NCBI RefSeq assembly: GCF_019443085.1
Contig: NZ_JAHZIL010000003.1
Coordinates: 1,426,001 to 1,490,000 of the forward strand
Direction of reading: 5' to 3'
Source: Marinobacter sp. F4218
GTDB taxonomy: Bacteria > Pseudomonadota > Gammaproteobacteria > Pseudomonadales > Oleiphilaceae
DNA: 64,000 bases
Positions 17,257-25,356 of the stretch are shown here, piece after piece (position 1 is the first letter of the stretch; each line of letters starts with the position of its first letter). The notes beneath the pieces are model-generated. The model was not told the DNA's origin. It was given only the letters and a program-made list of their open reading frames with translations, and ran no database searches. A program made the translations under genes and the position numbers.

Positions 17257-18711
17257 TCAGGAAGCGGGCGCGTATACCTTGATGTTGTCGTGCCCTTCTG
17301 CCTTGAGATGACCGGCGTGCATCCGGCTCATCGACCCACGATCGCAATACAGCAGATACTGCCGGTCCCCCGGCAGTTCGCCAATCTGCTGATTCAGTTC
17401 GTAGAACGGGATCTGCACCACCTCGTTGTTGGTCAGCCTCAGCGGTGACTGTTCACCCTCGCTGGGGTGACGGACATCGATAATCACATCATCCACCCCC
17501 GGCGTCTGAACCAGCTCCACCTCCTCGGGGGTGCGGGTCGTTTCCAGCAAACGGCTGATCGCGGTTTCCTCGCGGGCTTCCACCGCGCCGGCCAGCACCG
17601 ACGGGTCCATCTCGGCCTCGTCCGCTTCGACCCGATGCAATTTCGCGCGCGTGGCTGGTTTCTGGGAGATCACGCCACAGTACTCGGGCATGTTACGGGC
17701 ATAGGATTCGGTACCGATCTCCCGGGCAATGTTGATGATGGTTTCCTTGTCCATGGAAATGAGCGGGCGCAAAACCACTTCGTCACTGGCCCGATCCACT
17801 ACATTAAGGTTGCTCAGGGTCTGGCTGGACACCTGTGCCACCGCGTCGCCGGTGACCAGGCCCACGGCGTTGTTTTTCTTGGCGATTTCCGCGCCGGCCC
17901 TGAGCATCTGGCGCTTCAGCACCACACCCCAGTGACGGTGGTTGACCGAGCGCATGATTTCGGCGACGACGCCATCGAAAGGCACCGAAATAAACTTGGC
18001 GTTATGGGAAGCGCCGTAGCGATCCCACAGGTAATGCACCACCTGGCGAACGCCAACCTCGTGCGCGGTTCCGCCAAGATTGAAGAACAGGAAATGATTC
18101 CGGAGCCCGCGGCGCATCATAAGGTAGGCCGCCACCGACGAATCGTACCCTCCGGAAATCAGCGTCATCACGTTCTCGACGCTGCCCAACGGGTAGCCGC
18201 CCAGCCCGCGATGTTTGCGGTGGGCAATGTGAAACTGGTCGTCCCGGACTTCAATTCGCACCTCAACATCGGGGAACTTGAGGTTCACGCCGGTGGCACT
18301 GGAAGCCTGCATCAGGGCCGCTCCCACGGTGCGCTCGAGATCAATCGACCGGAAGCCATGTTCGCCATGGCGGCGGGCGCGAACGGCGAAGGTTTTATCG
18401 GCCAGTCGGGCCGCAAAGGCGTCCACGGCTTTCTCCGCAACGTCATCCAGACCGGTAAACGGAAATACACCGATTTCCTGGATGGTGGAAATACCGGGAA
18501 TGCGCAGCAACTCCTCGACAACAGCCCCAGAGAGCCCACGGCCTTCCGGAACGGCCACATCCACCCGGTCCCAGCTACCTTCCACGACAATGTCGTGATC
18601 CAGCCTGGCCAGCAGCTTACGGATATTCTGCCGCAGATGGCGCATTTGCTGGCGGCGGACGGGTTTGCTCTTGATGGCGACTTCGGGAGCCGGACGAATA
18701 AGTAGTTTCAT
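17257..18711 (-). CDS. thiI: tRNA 4-thiouridine synthetase / thiazole sulfurtransferase ThiI with rhodanese domain
   Basis: ThiI of 484 residues makes s4U8 in tRNA and supplies sulfur for the thiazole of thiamine. Domains in order are an N-terminal ferredoxin-like plus THUMP region (about 1-165), a PP-loop AMP-forming domain with SGGYDSS (about 183-189), and a C-terminal rhodanese domain from about 400. Both mechanistic cysteines are present: C345 (PEYCGVIS) and the persulfide C456 (LYCDRGSM), the latter at the same number as in E. coli. No riboswitch is seen upstream, only a short ATGCCT/AGGCAT hairpin (18773-18791) in the gap shared with ppnN. Confidence 0.95.
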   Translation of the reverse strand: MKLLIRPAPEVAIKSKPVRRQQMRHLRQNIRKLLARLDHDIVVEGSWDRVDVAVPEGRGLSGAVVEELLRIPGISTIQEIGVFPFTGLDDVAEKAVDAFAARLADKTFAVRARRHGEHGFRSIDLERTVGAALMQASSATGVNLKFPDVEVRIEVRDDQFHIAHRKHRGLGGYPLGSVENVMTLISGGYDSSVAAYLMMRRGLRNHFLFFNLGGTAHEVGVRQVVHYLWDRYGASHNAKFISVPFDGVVAEIMRSVNHRHWGVVLKRQMLRAGAEIAKKNNAVGLVTGDAVAQVSSQTLSNLNVVDRASDEVVLRPLISMDKETIINIAREIGTESYARNMPEYCGVISQKPATRAKLHRVEADEAEMDPSVLAGAVEAREETAISRLLETTRTPEEVELVQTPGVDDVIIDVRHPSEGEQSPLRLTNNEVVQIPFYELNQQIGELPGDRQYLLYCDRGSMSRMHAGHLKAEGHDNIKVYAPAS

Positions 18712-18860
18712 AATCGGAGTATTGTCGAGTGGCGTAGAACGCGGAAAGCACTTAGTCTACCTTTTTAGGGCCATGCCTCAAAATCAGGCATAGCCGAAAC
18801 ACCGGCCCGGGTGCCGTCACCGGCCCTCGTTGCCGGAACCATTCAGGAGTTTTTTCGTTC

Positions 18861-20243
18861 ATGCAAGAACCCACCATCAATGCCCTGGTGTCACCGGAGG
18901 GCAGTCTCGAAATCCTCTCCAACCATGAGGTAAGCCGACTCAAGGACCGAAGCCAGGGCGGCCTGTACCGGCTTTTTCGCCAATGTGCCCTGGCGGTCCT
19001 CAACACCGGTGTCGAGACCGACGACTGTAAAGCGCTGATGGAGTGCCATGCCGATTTCGATGTCCGGCTGGTACCGCAACCCCGGGGACTGAAACTGGAA
19101 CTGATCAACGCACCCGCACACGCGTTCGTGGACGGGGAGATGCTGCGCGGCATCCGGGAGCACCTGTTCTCCGTGCTGCGGGATATTATCTACTCCCATT
19201 CCATTCCCCAGAGCGCCGCTGGCTTTCGTCGTGACGATCCGGAAGATCTCACCAACCTGGTGTTCCACGTGCTGCGCAATGCCCGGGTGCTTGAGCCCGG
19301 TCGGCAGCCGGATCTGGTGGTGTGCTGGGGCGGCCATTCCATCAGCCAGGACGAATACCAGTACAGCAAGGAAGTCGGGCACCAGCTTGGCCTGCGTTCC
19401 CTGAGCATCATCACCGGCTGCGGCCCCGGCGCCATGAAGGGCCCGATGAAAGGTGCAACCATCGCCCATGCCAAACAGCGAGTGAAAAACGGGCGCTATA
19501 TCGGGATCACCGAACCAGGCATCATCGGTGCCGAGGCGCCAAACCCGATCGTCAACGAACTGGTCATCATGCCGGATATCGAAAAGCGGCTGGAAGCCTT
19601 TATTCGCTGTGGTCATGGCGTCATCGTGTTTCCCGGCGGCGTTGGGACTGCGGAGGAGATACTCTACCTGCTGGGCATTCTGCTGCACCCGGACAACGCT
19701 GACCTGCCCTTCCCTGTGGTCTTTACCGGGGAAAAGGAAAATGCCGAGTATTTCGAGATGATCGACAAGTTCATCCGAAACGCCCTGGGGGACGAGGCGG
19801 CGAGCAAGTACGAAATCATCATCGACGACCCGGTCCGAGTGGCACAGACCATGAAGAAGGGGATGAAGGAAGTGGAAACGTTCCGCCGGGCGATGCAGGA
19901 CGCTTACTACTTCAACTGGATGCTGAAAATTGATCCGGTGTTCCAGCTTCCGTTCCATCCGAACCACGACAACATGCGGGCGCTGGAACTGCATCGTGAC
20001 CAGCCGGTGCACCTGCTTGCGGCCAATCTGCGCAAGGCGTTCAGTGGTATAGTCGCGGGAAATGTAAAGGAGGATGGCATTCGCCAGGTGCAGTCGAAGG
20101 GACCGTTTGAGATCGCCGGAGACCCGACGCTAATCAAACCGTTGGAAGCGATGCTGGCACAGTTCGTCGCCCAGAACCGGATGAAGTTGCCCGGCTCGTC
20201 GGCTTACCGGCCCAGCTATCGCATCGTCAGCGGGGCGGCCTGA
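18861..20243 (+). CDS. ppnN: Nucleotide 5'-monophosphate nucleosidase PpnN (LOG family)
   Basis: Protein of 460 residues collinear with E. coli PpnN/YgdH (454 residues), a (p)ppGpp-regulated enzyme that splits purine and pyrimidine 5'-monophosphates into base and ribose-5-phosphate. The N-terminal DUF4478-like part contains KLELINAPAHAFVDGEM. The central LOG/lysine-decarboxylase-like Rossmann domain has VCWGGHSIS, TGCGPGAMKGPMKGA and the nucleotide-binding PGGVGTAEE (about 258-266). A C-terminal DUF3412-type extension follows. AGGAG (18846-18850) precedes the ATG. It stands alone, divergent from thiI. Confidence 0.93.
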   Translation: MQEPTINALVSPEGSLEILSNHEVSRLKDRSQGGLYRLFRQCALAVLNTGVETDDCKALMECHADFDVRLVPQPRGLKLELINAPAHAFVDGEMLRGIREHLFSVLRDIIYSHSIPQSAAGFRRDDPEDLTNLVFHVLRNARVLEPGRQPDLVVCWGGHSISQDEYQYSKEVGHQLGLRSLSIITGCGPGAMKGPMKGATIAHAKQRVKNGRYIGITEPGIIGAEAPNPIVNELVIMPDIEKRLEAFIRCGHGVIVFPGGVGTAEEILYLLGILLHPDNADLPFPVVFTGEKENAEYFEMIDKFIRNALGDEAASKYEIIIDDPVRVAQTMKKGMKEVETFRRAMQDAYYFNWMLKIDPVFQLPFHPNHDNMRALELHRDQPVHLLAANLRKAFSGIVAGNVKEDGIRQVQSKGPFEIAGDPTLIKPLEAMLAQFVAQNRMKLPGSSAYRPSYRIVSGAA

Positions 20244-20274
20244 GCCGCCTCACTGACGAACCAAAACGAATCGC

Positions 20275-20610
20275 TTATTTGCCGCCGTCAGCCGGCAGGC
20301 TGGCAAAATAGGCTGCCAGATTGGCGATATCGGTATCGCTCAGCGCCGCGGCCTGGCCCTGCATGATGGCCGCCTGGCCGCCAGTGCGCTGCTTGTTTTT
20401 GTAGGCCTTGATCGCGGAGACCAGGTATTGCTCGTTCTGACCCGCCAGATTCGGATAGGTCGGGATCTGGGCCAGGCCGTTCTGGCCATGGCACGCGGCG
20501 CAAACAGCCGCTTTTGCCTTACCCGCTTCGACGTCGGCAGCAGAAGCGACGGTCGGAATGGCGGTGCTGAACGCAAGAATTCCCGCAACGGCGTAGTGTT
20601 TCAGTGTCAT
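20275..20610 (-). CDS. Small periplasmic class I cytochrome c
   Basis: Monohaem c-type cytochrome of 111 residues. A signal peptide (residues 1-24, ending TVASA) precedes a c5/c553-like domain with the haem motif CAACH (C37, C40, H41) and a distal methionine, probably in [12 protein letters not shown], then [16 protein letters not shown], the usual C-terminal helix. It is an electron carrier in the periplasm; its partner is not evident from the neighbours. A perfect 17-base palindrome lies 43 bases upstream of the start codon. Confidence 0.88.
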   Translation of the reverse strand: MTLKHYAVAGILAFSTAIPTVASAADVEAGKAKAAVCAACHGQNGLAQIPTYPNLAGQNEQYLVSAIKAYKNKQRTGGQAAIMQGQAAALSDTDIANLAAYFASLPADGGK

Positions 20611-20653
20611 TGTCTTTACCCTCTTATCATCGTTTTTGGTGTTTGCCTACTGG

Positions 20654-20670
20654 CAGTCCGCACCGGACTG
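20654..20670. promoter_or_regulatory. Perfect palindrome upstream of the cytochrome c gene
   Basis: CAGTCCG (20654-20660), three-base spacer CAC, then CGGACTG (20664-20670). It lies 43-60 bases before the cytochrome ATG in the 220-base gap shared with the divergent hydrolase gene. Size and position suit a dimeric repressor or activator site, but I do not recognise the motif. A short mRNA hairpin is the alternative. Confidence 0.4.
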
Positions 20671-20830
20671 TAAACTGTCTGACTTTATATACCAAAGAGC
20701 CTGCCGTAGCCAAATGCCTTATATCAATGGCTTTGTTCGACATTGGTCCTCTTTTCATAACCGCGCTTTGACAAGACAGTACGGAGAGTGACGTGGCCCA
20801 GATTATTTTTAACGATCGGAGACCCCCTCA

Positions 20831-21934
20831 ATGTCCATAGAGGTTCAGGAAATTGAATGCCTGGAGGGCCACATCGGCCTGCTTACCCTGAATGCCCCGG
20901 GCACGCTCAACGCGCTTACGGAGCCCATGATCGATGAACTGCAGATCACTCTGGACCGCTGGGCCGTGGATGACCGCATCTGTCTTGTTGTGCTTCAGGG
21001 CAAGGGCGAACGGGCCTTCTGTGCCGGCGGCAATATTCGCGACCTCTACAGCGCCATCAAGGACGAGGCGGAACACGACACCGCCGCTCGCTTCTTCACC
21101 CGGGAGTACCGGCTGGACTACAGCCTCCACCGTTTCCCCAAGCCCGTGGTCGGTATCGCCCACGGGGTCGTGATGGGCGGCGGCCTGGGGCTGCTCACGG
21201 CTTGCCGTTACCGCATGGCAACGCCGGACGTTACCGTCGCGATGCCGGAAATCTCCATCGGGCTGTTTCCGGATGTGGGCGCCAGCTGGTTCCTGAACCG
21301 TCTGCCCGGACGAATTGGCCTGTTCATGGGTCTGACCGGAGCCCGGCTGAACATCACCGACACCATTCGCATCGGCCTGGCCGACATGGTGTTACTGCCG
21401 GAGGACCGGGAGCCCCTGCTCGGGCAGCTGCAGGACCAGCGATGGACAGGCGAGCCGGCGGCGGACGACAACCGCCTGTTCCGGCTGCTCAACCAGATGC
21501 ACGCCCCCGACTATCGCTCCCTTGAGCGCAGTAACCTCGAACAGCACGAACAGGACATCGCCCGGCTCAGTGCCGGGGATGAGCTGCCAGAAATTGTCGA
21601 TCAACTGCTCTCCGCCGAGATCGACAGCGAATGGTGGAATGCCTGCATGAGCAACCTCAGGGGCGGCTGCCCGGTATCGGCGTGGCTGGTCTGGACCCAG
21701 CTGCAAAAGGCCCAGCAGATGTCACTCAAGGATGTGTTCCGCATGGAGCTGGCCATGGCCATGGAGTGTACCCGCCGTCCGGACCTGCCGGAGGGCGTCC
21801 GGGCCCGGCTGGTGGACAAGGACCAGAGACCGACCTGGTCGTTCAACAGTGTCGCTGAGGTGCCAGCGGACGTGGTTCAGGCCCACTTCCAGCCCGAATG
21901 GGATGATGAAAGCGATCCCATGCAGCTCGGCTGA
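20831..21934 (+). CDS. 3-hydroxyisobutyryl-CoA hydrolase-like enoyl-CoA hydratase family protein
   Basis: Crotonase-fold protein of 367 residues, longer than simple enoyl-CoA hydratases (about 260) and matching the HIBYL-CoA hydrolase branch, which acts in valine breakdown. Visible are LNALTEPMIDELQITLDRW, the oxyanion-hole loop AFCAGGNIRDLYSA (about residues 61-74), HGVVMGGGLGLLTACRYRMA with the second oxyanion glycine, and MPEISIGLFPDVGASWFLNRLPG with the catalytic Glu/Asp pair. The C-terminal ~110 residues are the extra ECH_2 helical part. GGAG precedes the ATG. No other valine-pathway gene is adjacent, so the substrate is inferred from family only. Confidence 0.82.
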   Translation: MSIEVQEIECLEGHIGLLTLNAPGTLNALTEPMIDELQITLDRWAVDDRICLVVLQGKGERAFCAGGNIRDLYSAIKDEAEHDTAARFFTREYRLDYSLHRFPKPVVGIAHGVVMGGGLGLLTACRYRMATPDVTVAMPEISIGLFPDVGASWFLNRLPGRIGLFMGLTGARLNITDTIRIGLADMVLLPEDREPLLGQLQDQRWTGEPAADDNRLFRLLNQMHAPDYRSLERSNLEQHEQDIARLSAGDELPEIVDQLLSAEIDSEWWNACMSNLRGGCPVSAWLVWTQLQKAQQMSLKDVFRMELAMAMECTRRPDLPEGVRARLVDKDQRPTWSFNSVAEVPADVVQAHFQPEWDDESDPMQLG

Positions 21935-21937
21935 GCC

Positions 21938-22633
21938 CTAGAGCTCGGCGCCGGCCTGGACCAGCAGCATCTCCAGATCGCGGTTGTTGTTGGCCCGGGC
22001 CATGTCCAGTGCGGTGCGCCCATCGGCGGTGCGATAATTCACGTCAGCACCGGCGGCCAGCAGCATCTCCGCCGTCAGCAGATCGCCACCACCGACAATC
22101 TTCATCAGCAGCGATTCGCCGCCCTGACTGACATTCACGTTGGCACCGGCGGCCAGCAGCACCTTGACCACCGACAGGTGACCCTGTTCGGCAGCCCGGA
22201 TAACCGGCGAGTAGCCGTCGGCATCCCGGGCATTCACCCGCGCACCCGCCGACAACAGCAATTGGACCAGACGGCGACTGCCTTGAGCCGATGCCACCAT
22301 CAGCGGTGTCTCACCATCGGCGTTGGCCAGGTCCGGAGACGCGCCTTCAGACAACAGGAACCAGGCCACACGGTCCTCGCCGGCGGCCACCGCGGCCATC
22401 AGTGGAGAGCCCTTTTCGGTCAGGGTGTTGAGCGATTCCCCTGCCTCCGAAAGCGCCATCACCCGATCCAGGTCTCCCTGCCCTGCCGCCTCAATCATGG
22501 GCGTAGCTGCCCCGGTGGCGGTTTCGTGCTCCAGGTTGGACGGTTCTGAACGGGACGCGCACCCGGACAACCAGGGCAGTAGCACAATCAGGACAAACAA
22601 CAGATAACGGGAGGAGCCGGTTCCCTTGGCCAT
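21938..22633 (-). CDS. Ankyrin-repeat lipoprotein
   Basis: Protein of 231 residues with a lipoprotein signal peptide: hydrophobic core LLFVLIVLLPW and lipobox LSGC, with the lipidated cysteine at C25. The mature part from about residue 45 is five to six ankyrin repeats (MIEAAGQGDLDRVMALSEAG, PLMAAVAAGEDRVAWFLL, PLMVASAQGSRRLVQLLL, PVIRAAEQGHLSVVKVLLAA and others), a protein-protein interaction scaffold on the outer or inner membrane's periplasmic face. Position +2 is Ala, which predicts outer-membrane sorting. It is convergent with the hydrolase (three bases between stops). The partner is unknown. Confidence 0.85.
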   Translation of the reverse strand: MAKGTGSSRYLLFVLIVLLPWLSGCASRSEPSNLEHETATGAATPMIEAAGQGDLDRVMALSEAGESLNTLTEKGSPLMAAVAAGEDRVAWFLLSEGASPDLANADGETPLMVASAQGSRRLVQLLLSAGARVNARDADGYSPVIRAAEQGHLSVVKVLLAAGANVNVSQGGESLLMKIVGGGDLLTAEMLLAAGADVNYRTADGRTALDMARANNNRDLEMLLVQAGAEL

Positions 22634-22704
22634 AACAGACGATCTCGATCAGATGATGTTTGGCCTATTCTGGGCAGCGGGGAATGAGAATTAAATCGAG
22701 CGAG

Positions 22705-24858
22705 TCACAACTCTGGCCCCTTTTGCAGAAGTTGACGGATCAGCGCGCGCAGCCGATCCTCTCCCTCGCGCTGCCCGAGACACAGACCATCCGCCTGCAG
22801 AGCCGGCCAGTCCCGCTGCTGCATGACGGCGCCGACCCAGAGCGCGAGATCCTCCTGTGTCCGTAACCAGGCTCCGACGTGGCGAACCATGCTCGTTTTC
22901 CGGAGCACCGGCAGACTGAGCAGGAACCCGCGATGGCCATGACCAAAGCTGTGCAGATCCCGCCGGTCCTGGTCGTCGAGCCGTTCGGTTGCCGGCAGAC
23001 CCGCGCCTATGTCGGCCAGCAGGCCAGGTTCCAGGGCCGGCCAGGCCAGCGGCAACAGCGCCAGCCAATGGTCCGCCTGGCGTTCGCTGAGCTGACTCAC
23101 CAGGCGTTCTCCCGCCTTGCTGATACCAGATAGCATCTGCAGGGGGTATTCGCCGCTGGTGGCCTCCTGATTCAGGCCCAGGCGCACCACCCTCAATGCA
23201 CAGGAGCGCCAGAAGGCAAGCAGTTCCGGACTGCCGCCGAAGCTGGTACCCAGCGTGTCCAGACCCTCTTGGCTGGCAGCCTCCCTCGCCTTTGCCACCA
23301 GCAGGCGACCGATGCCATGTCGCCTGACCGAATCCGATACGGCAATCCGGACCACGCGCAAGCAACCCTGGGATGCGGCTTCCGGAAAACCGCTGTGACT
23401 GGCCAGCGACTGCGGCAGCAGGTGTCCCCGGATGCGGCGTTGCCCCAGGGTCACCTGCTCGGCCAAATCCGGTGACAAGCCGCCCTCCACGGCCCCCCAG
23501 AGTATGCCAACGGTGATGTTACCTGTCCGCGCCCGCCAGCTCCTGGCCGACGGCGCGTCCATCCACTGCCTGAGGTCCGCAGGCGTTGTTCGGTAGTGGG
23601 CGTCCACCAGCAGGCCGAACGCGTCCGACAACTCGGAATCGGTTGCGTCAACGGGATCAAAAGGCTCGATGGTCACGTCACCGGGACTGACGCGTTCGGA
23701 GACCGGTTCCCGGTTCTCCGCGGCCAGAAGGAACAGTCGCGACACCAGGGGTTCGAGGGGATCGCTGGCGGACCAGCGAACCGGCGCAGCCAGCGTGATC
23801 GATTGCCAATGCGGTGTCTCGCGATTCAGGATCTGCCGGAAGCGGATGGCGAAGCCCCGTCCGGCGCCCTCATAGCCGTGAACGGTAGAGGAGAAACCGA
23901 CTCTGGGCCAGCCCAACAGCACCTGCTTGAGCAACGGGGCCGGGATCGCCGCCGCCTCGTCCACCAGCACCACTTCAGCCTCGGGTCGCTCCGCCAGAAG
24001 CTCCCGGATCGCGACGAACCGCAGGCAACCGCCCGCGCGGGTCTGCAGGGAGGATTCCGAGGCCTTGAGGAGGTCATCGCCCAGCGCTTCCCGGGCGTGA
24101 CGAAACAGGGCCTCAACGTTGTCGCGGGAGGGGGCCGACACCAGAACCTGTCGCCGGCCTCGCTGCAGCAACTCGGCCGCCGCCAATCCCAGCGCCGCAG
24201 ACTTACCCCGGCCACGATCCGCGGTAACGACAACGGGGCGGCGCCGTCGGCCCAGACCGAACTGCACCAACCGTTCGATCAGTTCCTGCTGATCGCCGGT
24301 GGTCTGGACGACGAATCCGGCGTCCCGCTCCGCAAGATCCGGCAACGACGTGGGCACGGTGCTGCCGAGGTCGATGCGGATGAGCGACGGTTCGGTCGCG
24401 AGGATGTTCGCCATGCGGGCTGCAAAAGGATGCCGGGGCAACTGGTCCAGGCCGGTCCTGGCGTAATCCGGATCCTCAAAATCTGACCACTGCTCCATTG
24501 GCGGCATCAGCCAGAACAGCAGGCCGCCCGCCTGCAGGGTCCCTGACAGTGCGGCAAAGCTGTCGGGCGGGTTACCCTGCCAGCCATCCCAGACCACCAC
24601 CGACAGTTCCCGGCCCAGCCACTGCCGGGCGTGCCTCGGTGCCAGGGATGCCAGGGTTCCACTCGGGCTCTCTGCCTCGGGTCCGGTCCAGACACCGGGC
24701 TCCAGAGCCAGCGCCGGCAACAATGCCTTCAACCAGCGGAGAGCCTTTGAACGTTCGCCTTCGAGCAGCACCAGGCGCCGCTCCCCTCGCTGCTGAAGCC
24801 GGCGCTGGAGCCGCCGCCAGGCATCAGGCTCCCCTCCCCCGAGCAGACCCGGTGGCAT
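22705..24858 (-). CDS. tmcA: tRNA(Met) cytidine acetyltransferase TmcA
   Basis: Enzyme of 717 residues that forms N4-acetylcytidine at the wobble base of elongator tRNA-Met using acetyl-CoA and ATP. The order is that of TmcA: an N-terminal DUF1726-like domain (about 1-170), an RNA-helicase-like ATPase module with Walker A ADRGRGKSAALGL (about 211-223) and Walker B VVLVDEAAAIP, a GNAT acetyltransferase domain (RIAVSDSVRRHGIGRLLV acetyl-CoA loop), and a C-terminal tRNA-binding tail. Its ATG shares a base with the stop of the upstream DUF2237 gene (TAATG), so translation is probably coupled. Confidence 0.93.
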   Translation of the reverse strand: MPPGLLGGGEPDAWRRLQRRLQQRGERRLVLLEGERSKALRWLKALLPALALEPGVWTGPEAESPSGTLASLAPRHARQWLGRELSVVVWDGWQGNPPDSFAALSGTLQAGGLLFWLMPPMEQWSDFEDPDYARTGLDQLPRHPFAARMANILATEPSLIRIDLGSTVPTSLPDLAERDAGFVVQTTGDQQELIERLVQFGLGRRRRPVVVTADRGRGKSAALGLAAAELLQRGRRQVLVSAPSRDNVEALFRHAREALGDDLLKASESSLQTRAGGCLRFVAIRELLAERPEAEVVLVDEAAAIPAPLLKQVLLGWPRVGFSSTVHGYEGAGRGFAIRFRQILNRETPHWQSITLAAPVRWSASDPLEPLVSRLFLLAAENREPVSERVSPGDVTIEPFDPVDATDSELSDAFGLLVDAHYRTTPADLRQWMDAPSARSWRARTGNITVGILWGAVEGGLSPDLAEQVTLGQRRIRGHLLPQSLASHSGFPEAASQGCLRVVRIAVSDSVRRHGIGRLLVAKAREAASQEGLDTLGTSFGGSPELLAFWRSCALRVVRLGLNQEATSGEYPLQMLSGISKAGERLVSQLSERQADHWLALLPLAWPALEPGLLADIGAGLPATERLDDQDRRDLHSFGHGHRGFLLSLPVLRKTSMVRHVGAWLRTQEDLALWVGAVMQQRDWPALQADGLCLGQREGEDRLRALIRQLLQKGPEL

Positions 24859-25235
24859 TAACTGAGATCTACCGAATGGCGTTTGAGGTCGTTCAGGTCA
24901 CACATCTCCAGCGTCGCCTGGTGGGTTGCCCGCAAGCGAACCCTCGGGGCCGACCCCGCAGCCAGAGCTTCTTGCCAGCGCGCCGCACACAGGCACCAGC
25001 TGTCGCCGGCTTTCAGGCCCGGGAATCCGAAATCCGGCCTCGGGGTGCTCAGATCGTTGCCGCGACTTTTCGAGAATTCGAGAAACTCGTCGGTGACCAC
25101 CGTGCACACGGTGTGGAAGCCGAGGTCATCGGGACCGGTATTGCAGCAACCATCGCGGTAAAACCCGGTTTTTGGATCGGTACCACAAGTCTCCAGGTGT
25201 TCGCCCAGTACGTTTACGGGGTCCGATATCTGCAT
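24858..25235 (-). CDS. DUF2237 family protein
   Basis: Protein of 125 residues matching the DUF2237 family, which has no experimentally fixed function that I know of. Characteristic segments are NVLGEHLETCGTDPKTGFYRDG, TGPDDLGFHTVCTVVTDEFL, SKSRGNDLSTPRPDFGFPGL and GDSWCLCAARWQEAL. There are six or more conserved-looking cysteines, which suggests metal binding or redox chemistry. GAGGATG precedes the ATG. It directly precedes and overlaps tmcA by one base; the linkage hints at a shared operon but gives no function. Confidence 0.82.
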   Translation of the reverse strand: MQISDPVNVLGEHLETCGTDPKTGFYRDGCCNTGPDDLGFHTVCTVVTDEFLEFSKSRGNDLSTPRPDFGFPGLKAGDSWCLCAARWQEALAAGSAPRVRLRATHQATLEMCDLNDLKRHSVDLS

Positions 25236-25356
25236 AGGTTCATCCTCTTACTCCGGAGCTGAGCCGCCATTGAGTTGGTCAAATGGCTCTGAATTTCTGG
25301 TTTCGATTATGCGGGACCGGTACCCGCACTGCCAGTTGGCCAGTACAATACGCGCT

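Noticed and set aside
17467..18705. 412-codon plus-strand frame across thiI
   Set aside because: Antisense to ThiI, whose catalytic cysteines are in the expected positions. No plausible product.
18712..18860. Possible TPP riboswitch before thiI
   Set aside because: No THI-box core (CUGAGA ... ACCUGAUCUGG-like) found. Only a short ATGCCT/AGGCAT hairpin is present.
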